Shown here one piece after another: positions 1 through 5,013 of a stretch of 5,018 nucleotides of DNA. Source of the stretch: an uncultured Clostridia bacterium (lineage in GTDB: Bacteria; Bacillota; Clostridia; Christensenellales; CASEPJ01); assembly GCA_949289715.1 (NCBI GenBank), contig CASEPJ010000137.1:1-5018 (forward strand). The letters are read 5' to 3'. Position numbers and translations under genes: made by a program. Position 1 is the stretch's first letter. Each line of letters starts with the position of its first letter. Below the pieces are notes generated by a model that had not been told where the DNA came from, did not search any database, and saw only the letters and a list, made by a program, of their open reading frames with translations.

Positions 1-899
1 ATCATTAATCCTATTAAAGCTATTGCATAAATCAACATTCTCCAATCTCCACTTAAGAATCGCAGCCATTCGGGAAGAAGTGTCAATACCGTAGCCGAAA
101 TCATTGCGCCTGTAATATTGCCCATACCGCCCATTACTACGAAGACAAGAATGTCTATAGATTTATTGTAGATAAATGTGTCCGGTGTTAAAATTCTGTA
201 GTAATGACCGTAAAGAACACCGGCTATACCCGCAAAAAAGGCGGATATAATAAACACCGTAAGTTTATAATAAGTAATATTTATTCCTACCGAACGAGCG
301 GCAATGTCGTTATCTCTAATAGCCATTATTGCACGTCCATGTCTGGATTTTATTAAATTTTGAACGACGATAATGAGTATTAATATTATCACCAAAGCGG
401 TGATGTAATCGGTATATTTAGGTATATTGTCCAATCCCATGGCACCTCCGGTAAATTCGAAGTTCTGTGCCAAAGAACGTATGATTTCTCCGAATGCGAG
501 GGTAACTATAGCAAGATAGTCTCCTTTTAATCTTAAAACGGGAATACCTATTATTAAACCAAATATTGCTGCTACAATTCCTCCTGCGATAAGAGCCATG
601 GGGAAGAGTATTATTTTAGGCAAGGCTTCCTGCAAATATACTGATACCAAACAGCCGGCATATGCGCCTACTGCCATAAATCCGGCATGTCCTAAGGAAA
701 GTTCTCCAAGGTAGCCTACAACCAGACTCAAAGAAACCGCAAGTATTACGTTTATGCAAACGAGCACCAAAAGACCTGCATAAGACCTGTCGTTAATGCC
801 TATTAGCTTTAAAATCGCAAAAATAAGGATAAGTGCGGTTATTACTATATAATTTATATAATTTTTAAATTTTATATTTCTTAGTTTTAATTTTTTCAT
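1..899 (-). CDS. livM: Branched-chain amino acid ABC transporter permease LivM-like, partial (C-terminus off the window)
   Basis: This encodes one of the two membrane subunits of a Liv/HAAT-type ABC importer, forming the translocation channel with LivH. My translation from the ATG at 899-897 stays open for 299 codons to the window edge. Family hallmarks are visible: a basic N-terminus then a hydrophobic segment (about 15-35), GELSLGHAGF near residues 65-74, LKGDYLAIVTLAFGEIIR near 124-141, a GG-x-MGL motif near 151-156, and the cytoplasmic coupling loop GRAIMAIRDND...AARSVGIN at about 188-207, which contacts the ATPases. A conserved MGGMGNITGA segment follows near the visible end. Only a short C-terminal tail should be missing. 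It starts 7 nt after the livH stop, so the two genes are surely co-transcribed and probably translationally coupled. Substrate specificity (Leu/Ile/Val versus another amino acid or urea) cannot be told from the permease. Confidence 0.93.
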   Translation of the reverse strand, partial: MKKLKLRNIKFKNYINYIVITALILIFAILKLIGINDRSYAGLLVLVCINVILAVSLSLVVGYLGELSLGHAGFMAVGAYAGCLVSVYLQEALPKIILFPMALIAGGIVAAIFGLIIGIPVLRLKGDYLAIVTLAFGEIIRSLAQNFEFTGGAMGLDNIPKYTDYITALVIILILIIVVQNLIKSRHGRAIMAIRDNDIAARSVGINITYYKLTVFIISAFFAGIAGVLYGHYYRILTPDTFIYNKSIDILVFVVMGGMGNITGAMISATVLTLLPEWLRFLSGDWRMLIYAIALIGLM

Positions 900-903
900 G
901 TCG

Positions 904-908
904 CACCT
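904..908 (-). promoter_or_regulatory. Ribosome binding site of livM overlapping the livH stop codon
   Basis: On the minus strand the bases read TAGGTG-CGAC-ATG. The AG of the livH stop codon TAG forms the first two bases of the AGGTG Shine-Dalgarno element, and AGG lies 6 nt from the livM ATG. The overlap supports translational coupling of the two permease subunits and fixes the livM start at 899. Confidence 0.65.
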
Positions 909-1779
909 ATACCTTATCGTTTCTCTTTTTGCCGAGCAGTCCCGAAGGTTTAACCAGCAATACTATAATAAGTATTGCAAAAACTATAGCGTCGACATAA
1001 TTGGGGTCTATATAGGCCTGCGTAAGTTTTTCTACTATACCGAGAATCAGGCCGCCTATCATTGCGCCTGGTATAGAGCCTATGCCTCCCAAAACGGCGG
1101 CTACGAATGCTTTTATTCCGGGCATTTGCCCTATATATGGACCTATAAATGTATAAGTTGCGCCATAACAAAGACTTGCTATGGCGGCAAGAGCCGAGCC
1201 TATTGCAAATGTAATGGTTATCGTTTTGTTGACGTTGATACCCATCATTTCTGCGGCTCCTCTATCTTCTGAAACGGCGAGCATCGCTCTGCCGGTTGAT
1301 GTCATTTTAATAAACAGAGTCAAAAATATCATAATTACGATGGAGGACCCCAATGAAAGAAGGGTAGTGCCTGCTATCGATAATTTACCTATCGTTAAGG
1401 TGCCGAGTGAAATATTCGGAAAAGTTTGTTTCATAGTACCGAAAATTATGGAAGCTAGACTCTGTAAAAATATACTAACGCCTATTGCCGTAATCAGAAC
1501 GGTCAAAGAGGATGAACCTCTTAAAGGTTTGTAAGCGATTTTTTCTATTACTACTCCGAAAATCATGCAAACGATTATACCTGTTATAATAGCTATAGGT
1601 ACAGGAAACGCCAGGGTAGATGCGGCAGTAAAAATAGTAAACGCACCCACCATTATAATATCGCCGTGGGCAAAATTAAGCATTTTCGCTATACCGTAAA
1701 CCATAGTATAACCCAATGCAATCATTGCATACATTCCGCCAAGTCCGAGTCCGTAAATCAGATTATTCAAAAAATTCAT
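907..1779 (-). CDS. livH: Branched-chain amino acid ABC transporter permease LivH
   Basis: The 290-residue product is a full-length LivH-type permease, which pairs with LivM in the cytoplasmic membrane to import branched-chain or related amino acids delivered by the binding protein. It opens with a first membrane segment containing GLGLGGMYAMIALGYTMVYG (10-29) and the very typical KMLNFAHGDIIMVGAF (32-47). It has KPLRGSSSLTVLITAIGVS (84-102) in the middle and the coupling loop GRAMLAVSEDRGAAEMMGIN (163-182) that meets the ATPase. A late segment KAFVAAVLGGIGSIPGAMIGG (about 223-243) is also typical of the family. Length is normal and no frameshift is seen. The ATG at 1779 has an AAGGCGG ribosome binding site upstream. 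livM follows after 7 nt; livK lies upstream behind a terminator, so livH may depend on read-through or on its own promoter. Confidence 0.95.
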   Translation of the reverse strand: MNFLNNLIYGLGLGGMYAMIALGYTMVYGIAKMLNFAHGDIIMVGAFTIFTAASTLAFPVPIAIITGIIVCMIFGVVIEKIAYKPLRGSSSLTVLITAIGVSIFLQSLASIIFGTMKQTFPNISLGTLTIGKLSIAGTTLLSLGSSIVIMIFLTLFIKMTSTGRAMLAVSEDRGAAEMMGINVNKTITITFAIGSALAAIASLCYGATYTFIGPYIGQMPGIKAFVAAVLGGIGSIPGAMIGGLILGIVEKLTQAYIDPNYVDAIVFAILIIVLLVKPSGLLGKKRNDKV

Positions 1780-1783
1780 ATAA

Positions 1784-1790
1784 CCGCCTT
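1784..1790 (-). promoter_or_regulatory. Ribosome binding site of livH
   Basis: The minus strand reads AAGGCGG followed by TTAT and the ATG at 1779. AAGG is a good anti-16S match, with its AGG 7 nt from the start codon; this supports the chosen start. Confidence 0.65.
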
Positions 1791-1854
1791 TTTGTTCAAT
1801 AACTTTTTAAGTATTGACGTGAGTTTTTTCCTTATCTGTTGTTAATTAATTGAT

Positions 1855-1920
1855 TTTACCGAAAGAATGAAAAATTATTTCAATAATTTTTTGCAAATAA
1901 TTTATTTATTTTTCGGTAAA
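1855..1920. repeat. Long imperfect inverted repeat / hairpin upstream of livH
   Basis: Outer arms TTTACCGAAA (1855-1864) and TTTCGGTAAA (1911-1920) are a perfect 10-bp inverted repeat and contain nearly all the G+C in the element. Inside them a second perfect pair, AAATTATTT (1872-1880) and AAATAATTT (1895-1903), closes a 14-nt loop. The 7 nt between the two stems pair only partly. As RNA this forms a hairpin of roughly 20 pairs. On the minus strand it is not followed by a T-run, so it is not a standard terminator of the liv operon. It could be an RNA processing or stability element, or an operator. Confidence 0.6.
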
Positions 1921-2027
1921 TTAATTTTTAAAGTTTATTTTTTTATAAATTGAATTTTTATGCGCTTTATTTATATTTGAATTGTTTTGTGTTTTAATAT
2001 AGTTTATTAAATTAAAGTATAAAATTT

Positions 2028-2062
2028 AAAAAAGATTGCATCGGAAAAAATCCGATGCAATC
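2028..2062 (-). terminator. Rho-independent terminator after livK
   Basis: A perfect 12-bp inverted repeat, GATTGCATCGGA (2034-2045) and TCCGATGCAATC (2051-2062), encloses a 5-nt loop. On the minus strand it is followed directly by six T residues (2033-2028). It begins 12 nt after the livK stop codon. This is a classic intrinsic terminator for livK, and probably a partial one, since the downstream permease genes belong to the same transporter. Confidence 0.93.
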
Positions 2063-2074
2063 GAATTTTAAAGA

Positions 2075-3265
2075 TTAGTTGTTGAATGCTTTGTAAACGC
2101 CGTTTTCAATGACTACAGCGGTTGCCGTTTTGTTGGGTTCATGAGTTTCAGCGTCCCAAGACATCTGACCTGTTACGCCAGTAACTTCTATTTCGGTCAT
2201 TGCAACTTTCAATAAATCGCAAAGTTCGCTTGCGGAAATGGAAGGATCGGTTACATCTGCTTTTTCAATTGCTGCTTTGATGATGTAAACAGCGTCATAA
2301 GCAGCGGCTGCAAACTGGTCGGGTGTGGAACCGTATTTTGTTCTGTAAGCTTCAACGAAAGCGGAAGTTTTAGCGTCGGTAGAATCGGCTGCAAAAGAAG
2401 TCAAAAGCATTACGCCTTCTGCAAGCTGAGCTTTGTCGCCGAGTTGTTTTATTATACCATCAAGTCCGTCGCAACCGAAGAAAGTGGTATCTAAACCGGC
2501 AGTGTCGGCTTGAGTAAGAATGCTTGCTGCATCTTCATAATAAATGGGAAGAAAAACCAAATCTACGGCAGCTTCTTTCAATGCTGCGATTTGCGTTGAA
2601 AAATCTGTATTGGTCGAATTGGTATAGGACTGTGTTACATAAGTTAAATTGTTTGCAGTTGCCTGTTCGGTAAATTTCTCGAAAAGACCCGTTGAATAAA
2701 CGTCGGAAGAATTGTAAATTATACCTACTTTGGAAACTTCGGGCATATTTGTTTTAATGAAGTTTGCTGCACCAATTCCCTGGTCGGGGTCGTTAAAGCA
2801 AACACGGAAAGCATTCTGGTATGTACCCGTAATATTACCGTCGTTGTCAACTTTACGAACGCAGGCTAAAGCAGAACCGGAAGGGGTAATTAAAAATACG
2901 TTATCTGCTTCGGCCTCTTTAACTACAGCTTTACAAGGGTCTGAGGTTACCGTTCCGAGGAATAAGTGAATATTTTCGCCCATAAGTTTATTGTAGGCGT
3001 TTACAGCAGAAGAAGCATCGGATTCGTCATCTTCGAATTTGAAGGTTATTTGAATACCGTTGATTCCTCCGTTTGCGTTAATTTCGTCAACTGCAAGCTG
3101 GGCAGCGTTTTTAACCGATTCTCCGTATATTCTATTAGAACCGGTTAAAGGACCCGAACCGCCGATTACGAAAGTTGTGTTTTCCTTCTTACACCCCGAA
3201 AAGCCGATGCATATAGTTAATACTGCAAGACAAAGGCACAGAATTTTTAAAACAAGTTTTTTCAT
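2075..3265 (-). CDS. livK: Branched-chain amino acid ABC transporter substrate-binding lipoprotein (LivK/LivJ-like)
   Basis: This is the extracellular, membrane-anchored receptor that captures amino acids and hands them to LivHM. The 396-residue product has a lipoprotein signal: MKKLVLKIL, a hydrophobic core, then lipobox FSGC with the acylated cysteine at residue 25 (F rather than L at -3). The mature part is a periplasmic-binding-protein type 1 (Peripla_BP_6) fold. It begins with FVIGGSGPLTGSNRIYGES (32-50) and continues with AVDEINANGGING (58-70), the ligand-region loops FLGTVTSDP (102-110) and ITPSGSALA (126-134), FRVCFNDPDQG (153-163) and YNSSDVYSTG (184-193), followed by DFSTQIAALKEA in the second lobe. 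Length is normal for the family. The exact ligand is uncertain: Leu/Ile/Val is the default, but this family also binds other amino acids, amides and urea. A strong AGGAGG supports the start, and a terminator follows at once. Confidence 0.93.
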   Translation of the reverse strand: MKKLVLKILCLCLAVLTICIGFSGCKKENTTFVIGGSGPLTGSNRIYGESVKNAAQLAVDEINANGGINGIQITFKFEDDESDASSAVNAYNKLMGENIHLFLGTVTSDPCKAVVKEAEADNVFLITPSGSALACVRKVDNDGNITGTYQNAFRVCFNDPDQGIGAANFIKTNMPEVSKVGIIYNSSDVYSTGLFEKFTEQATANNLTYVTQSYTNSTNTDFSTQIAALKEAAVDLVFLPIYYEDAASILTQADTAGLDTTFFGCDGLDGIIKQLGDKAQLAEGVMLLTSFAADSTDAKTSAFVEAYRTKYGSTPDQFAAAAYDAVYIIKAAIEKADVTDPSISASELCDLLKVAMTEIEVTGVTGQMSWDAETHEPNKTATAVVIENGVYKAFNN

Positions 3266-3272
3266 AATAGTT

Positions 3273-3278
3273 CCTCCT
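3273..3278 (-). promoter_or_regulatory. Ribosome binding site of livK
   Basis: A full-consensus AGGAGG on the minus strand lies 7 nt upstream of the ATG at 3265. It predicts strong translation, as suits a binding protein needed in excess over its permease. Confidence 0.9.
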
Positions 3279-3310
3279 AAAAAAATTAATTTTTTAATTA
3301 TTATTTCTGC

Positions 3311-3340
3311 ATTTTATCAAAAATCAATTTGTATTGATAA
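3311..3340 (-). promoter_or_regulatory. Candidate proximal livK promoter (extended -10)
   Basis: On the minus strand there is an extended -10, TGA-TAAAAT (3319-3311), with a -35-like TTATCA (3340-3335) at 18-nt spacing. The -10 matches consensus at 5 of 6 positions and has the TGn extension; the -35 matches 4 of 6. Transcription would start near 3304, leaving a leader of about 40 nt before livK. A palindrome occupies the spacer, which would suit repression. Confidence 0.45.
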
Positions 3341-3342
3341 AA
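3312..3342. repeat. 9-bp perfect inverted repeat spanning the livK promoter hexamers
   Basis: TTTTATCAA (3312-3320) and TTGATAAAA (3334-3342) are perfect inverted arms with a 13-nt spacer. The arms coincide with the candidate -10 and -35 elements, and the spacer contains most of the smaller palindrome at 3324-3337. The overlap with the promoter is what makes it operator-like; the A+T background makes chance symmetry possible. Confidence 0.5.
3324..3337. promoter_or_regulatory. Operator-like palindrome 1 upstream of livK
   Basis: TCAATTTGTATTGA has 5-bp inverted arms, which become 6 bp (ATCAAT/ATTGAT) when one flanking base is added on each side. It differs from the perfect palindrome at 3374-3387 at only two central positions and lies between the -35 and -10 of the proximal livK promoter candidate. 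A MarR- or GntR-like dimer would fit the site size, but no regulator gene is in the window. Confidence 0.4.
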
Positions 3343-3373
3343 GCATAACCAATTATTTTTACTAAGTGATAAA

Positions 3374-3387
3374 TCAATTTAAATTGA
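3374..3387. promoter_or_regulatory. Operator-like palindrome 2 upstream of livK
   Basis: TCAATTTAAATTGA is a perfect 14-bp palindrome starting exactly 50 bp upstream (relative to livK) of the related site at 3324. Fifty bp is close to five helical turns, so dimers on the two sites would face the same side of the DNA. A weaker relative, GCAATTTACATTGC, occurs at 3462-3475. Confidence 0.42.
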
Positions 3388-3659
3388 GCAATTTTAATTT
3401 TTTATTATTTTTATAAATCGTTTCGTAGTATTTAAATAACATTAATTGTAATTGATTTAAGGCAATTTACATTGCTATTTAATACAAATCTCAAAAAATC
3501 CTAATAATTTTTAATATTTTAAGAGATGATTTTTATTATGTAAACTTTATAAGTTTCCAAAGCTTTAGTGCGAATTGTATTGCTGATTTTTTATATCTAT
3601 ATGTAATTATTTAAATACAACTAAATATTTTAAATATATTTATATATTTATACCGCAAA

Positions 3660-3688
3660 ATAATACACTAAAATCAATTATTTGTCAA
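3660..3688 (-). promoter_or_regulatory. Candidate distal livK promoter, near-consensus sigma-70/sigma-A type
   Basis: The minus strand reads TTGACA (3688-3683), a 17-nt spacer, then TATTAT (3665-3660): a perfect -35, a 5 of 6 -10 and ideal spacing. Transcription would begin near 3653 and reach livK with an unusually long leader of about 390 nt. The spacer contains one copy of the AAATCAATT motif (3671-3679). It is the best hexamer match I found in the region. Confidence 0.5.
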
Positions 3689-3846
3689 ACGTTTTATGGT
3701 TTTTTTAAATTTTAATCTGTTTATTGTTACGGTTTTTAAAACATTTATATTTTATAAAGATAAAATTTATATGATTTTTAGCAAGTAAAAGTTCTTTTCT
3801 TAATGCTGAATTGTACTATTGAAAATAATCGTTGAGAAGTTTAGTA

Positions 3847-3881
3847 GTTTTGCCTTTTATAAATATAAAAGCATACAAAAC
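3847..3881. repeat. Imperfect hairpin in the intergenic region
   Basis: GTTTTG (3847-3852) pairs with CAAAAC (3876-3881), and inside them CTTTTAT (3854-3860) pairs with ATAAAAG (3865-3871) around a 4-nt loop, with an asymmetric 1 nt/4 nt interior loop. No T-run follows on either strand, so a terminator role is not supported. Confidence 0.4.
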
Positions 3882-4036
3882 GCCAAAAAAATCTAAATAA
3901 TTTAAATAAAACTGCAATATAAATACAATTTTAAAATTTTAAAAATATTATCGCTATTTTTTTAAAAATTACGCTTTATTAAAAATGCCGCAAGAATAAA
4001 TTATTTATTACATTAAAATAAAAAAATTTTTATAAT

Positions 4037-4054
4037 AACAAATTTAACAAATTT
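4037..4054. repeat. Tandem duplication of a 9-mer
   Basis: AACAAATTT occurs twice head to tail (4037-4045 and 4046-4054). It is probably simple slippage in A+T-rich DNA; no function is suggested. Confidence 0.5.
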
Positions 4055-4127
4055 ATAAAAAAATATATGCAACGATAATTTAAGAATAATTTATGCGCTG
4101 TGGCAATTCGGAAAATTTCTAAAAAAA

Positions 4128-4156
4128 TTAATATTTTGCTTGTAAACGATTGTCAA
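4128..4156 (-). promoter_or_regulatory. Candidate minus-strand promoter sharing its -35 with a plus-strand promoter
   Basis: The minus strand has a perfect TTGACA (4156-4151), a 17-nt spacer and TATTAA (4133-4128, 4 of 6). No gene follows for about 860 nt on this strand, so it may be inactive, drive an unrecognised RNA, or simply be the reverse reading of the symmetric TTGTCAA. Confidence 0.25.
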
Positions 4157-4178
4157 ATTAAAACTTAAATGATATTAT
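4150..4178 (+). promoter_or_regulatory. Candidate promoter of the AspT-like gene (extended -10)
   Basis: TTGTCA (4150-4155, 5 of 6) is followed by a 17-nt spacer and TATTAT (4173-4178, 5 of 6). The -10 is preceded by TGA, giving the extended TGn element at 4170-4172. Transcription would start near 4185 and give a leader of about 165 nt containing the inverted repeat at 4262-4294. This is the best plus-strand promoter match upstream of 4351. Confidence 0.5.
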
Positions 4179-4261
4179 ATTAATTTGTTAAGTAATTACG
4201 GAAAAAATTATATAAATACAATTATTAATAAATAGAGAACAATATTAAGTTTTTTAGAGTG

Positions 4262-4294
4262 TTTTAAACTAAATTTTTGACAAACAGTTTAAAA
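4262..4294. repeat. 9-bp perfect inverted repeat upstream of the AspT-like gene, around a TTGACA
   Basis: TTTTAAACT (4262-4270) and AGTTTAAAA (4286-4294) are perfect inverted arms with a 15-nt spacer, and a consensus TTGACA (4277-4282) lies within the spacer. No good -10 is found 16-18 nt downstream of that TTGACA. The element may be an operator or a weak A/U hairpin in the leader made from the promoter at 4150-4178. Confidence 0.45.
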
Positions 4295-4338
4295 TTTAAT
4301 TGAAGAGCTTTAAATTTACGGCATAAATATTTTTTAAC

Positions 4339-4344
4339 AGGAGA
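4339..4344 (+). promoter_or_regulatory. Ribosome binding site of the AspT-like gene
   Basis: AGGAGA, with core AGGAG at 4339-4343, ends 7 nt before the ATG at 4351. It supports this start over any internal ATG. Confidence 0.85.
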
Positions 4345-4350
4345 TTTCTT

Positions 4351-5001
4351 ATGTTTGCATCTAAAAGTTTATTGCTTGCGTGGGGGGACTTTTTTGACCC
4401 CATTTTAAAAGTTTTGCAAGGCGAATTGTTTTTAATTTTTGTGGTATTAATTCTCGGTTATTTATTGGGAAGAATTACCATAAAAGGGGTTTCGTTAGGT
4501 TCTTCCGGCGTTTTTATAACCGCTTTAATTGTGGGGTGTATCATCTCGGAATATCAAGATGAGTTAGGAATTACAACGGGGCAGATAACTTCCATAATAA
4601 AAAATATAGGATTGGTGCTTTTTGTGACATCGGTCGGTTTTATAGCGGGACCGGTATTTTTTAAGAATTTTAAAAATAAGGCAGTGGCGTATATCGTTTT
4701 GGGAGTAACCATAATTTTTACAGGCACTGTTGTTTGTATAATATGCGTTGCTTTAGATCCCAATTTATCCGCTGCGGAGGGCACAGGGCTTTTGATGGGA
4801 GCACTGACAAGTACTCCCGGTCTTTCATCGGCACAAAATGTATTCGATGCTGAAAGAGCGCAAGTGGCGGCGGCTTCTGGACTGGCTTATCCTTTCGGAG
4901 TTTTGGGAGTGGTTTTATTCGTTCAATTGGTTCCTAAAATTTTAAAAGCGGATATGGCTTTGGACGTGGAAAAGATGAGAGCTTCTTCCGGCGCAACATA
5001 G
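4351..5001 (+). CDS. Short AspT/YidE/YbjL-type membrane transporter, single repeat unit
   Basis: The 216-residue product is an integral membrane protein with about five or six hydrophobic segments: roughly 26-40, 52-66, 82-103, 111-135, 146-162 (weak) and 176-198. Two motifs match the duplicated domain of the aspartate:alanine antiporter family (AspT, YidE, YbjL; Asp-Al_Ex/TIGR01625): IGLVLFVTSVGFIAGPVFF (86-104) and GLLMGALTSTPGLSSAQ (146-162). There is also an early glycine-rich LGYLLGRITIKGVSLGSSG (35-53). Known members are about 500-560 residues, with two such units flanking RCK_C (TrkA-C) domains. This protein has one unit, no RCK_C, and a real ribosome binding site and stop. Another start codon follows after 12 nt, so the second unit may be a separate cistron forming a heterodimer. 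Amino-acid or dicarboxylate exchange is the family expectation; the substrate is unknown. A single-base nonsense or frameshift split of a longer gene is the alternative, but the new ribosome binding site argues against it. Confidence 0.75.
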   Translation: MFASKSLLLAWGDFFDPILKVLQGELFLIFVVLILGYLLGRITIKGVSLGSSGVFITALIVGCIISEYQDELGITTGQITSIIKNIGLVLFVTSVGFIAGPVFFKNFKNKAVAYIVLGVTIIFTGTVVCIICVALDPNLSAAEGTGLLMGALTSTPGLSSAQNVFDAERAQVAAASGLAYPFGVLGVVLFVQLVPKILKADMALDVEKMRASSGAT

Positions 5002-5002
5002 T

Positions 5003-5007
5003 AGGAG
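5003..5007 (+). promoter_or_regulatory. Ribosome binding site of the next cistron
   Basis: AGGAG sits right after the stop codon of the short transporter gene and 6 nt before an ATG at 5014. It indicates a second, tightly spaced gene in the same operon. Confidence 0.7.
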
Positions 5008-5013
5008 CGGGCG

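Larger units (their letters stand above)
1780..2074. other. livK-livH intergenic region with terminator and large hairpin
   Basis: These 295 nt hold no credible gene. From the livK side they contain a Rho-independent terminator (2028-2062), an A+T-rich stretch, a long imperfect hairpin (1855-1920), one AATTGATTT motif copy (1848-1856) shared with the livK upstream region, and the livH ribosome binding site. A separate livH promoter is not obvious. The best minus-strand match is TTGAAA (1878-1883) with TAAAAT (1853-1858), at a poor 19-nt spacing inside the hairpin, so I do not annotate it as a promoter. Confidence 0.7.
3266..4350. other. Long A+T-rich divergent intergenic region, no gene seen
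   Basis: These 1,085 nt separate the divergent livK and AspT-like genes. Both strands are dense with stop codons and I find no small ORF with a convincing ribosome binding site, no tRNA-like or rRNA-like sequence and no repeat array. G+C is near 15% in the two lines I counted. It contains the candidate promoters and palindromes listed separately, a 13-bp imperfect hairpin, a tandem 9-mer and a small perfect stem AAACTT-TAT-AAGTTT at 3542-3556. The remainder is unexplained low-complexity A+T sequence. Confidence 0.75.

Noticed and set aside
898..1534. Plus-strand open frames of 124 and 117 codons inside livH
   Set aside because: They lie antisense to a clear, full-length LivH permease, show no recognisable domain, and are explained by the composition of the hydrophobic coding strand.
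3280..3295. 16-bp palindrome of six A, TTAA, six T just upstream of the livK ribosome binding site
   Set aside because: It is pure A+T homopolymer symmetry, likely by chance in this composition and too weak as a hairpin to call a terminator or operator.
2730..3365. Plus-strand open frames of 60-101 codons across livK and its upstream region
   Set aside because: They are antisense to the well-supported binding lipoprotein and have no family resemblance or convincing ribosome binding site.
3847..3881. Intergenic hairpin as a transcription terminator or sRNA
   Set aside because: There is no T-run on either side and no promoter at a suitable position, so only the secondary structure itself is reported.
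4140..4156. Catabolite-response (cre)-like sequence TTGTAAACGATTGTCAA
   Set aside because: The left half TGTAAACG fits well, but the right half carries one extra base relative to the cre consensus, and the segment is better explained as a promoter -35 region.
4277..4282. Consensus TTGACA as the main promoter of the AspT-like gene
   Set aside because: At 16-18 nt downstream the bases (around 4299-4306) do not resemble a -10, so I prefer 4150-4178 as the promoter.
3266..4350. CRISPR array, tRNA, IS element or replication origin in the long A+T-rich gap
   Set aside because: I saw no regularly spaced repeats, no cloverleaf or CCA-type signal, no transposase fragment or matched terminal repeats, and no DnaA-box cluster.
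4554..4784. Minus-strand 76-codon frame inside the AspT-like gene
   Set aside because: It is a shadow of the transporter coding sequence, whose motifs and ribosome binding site are clear on the plus strand.
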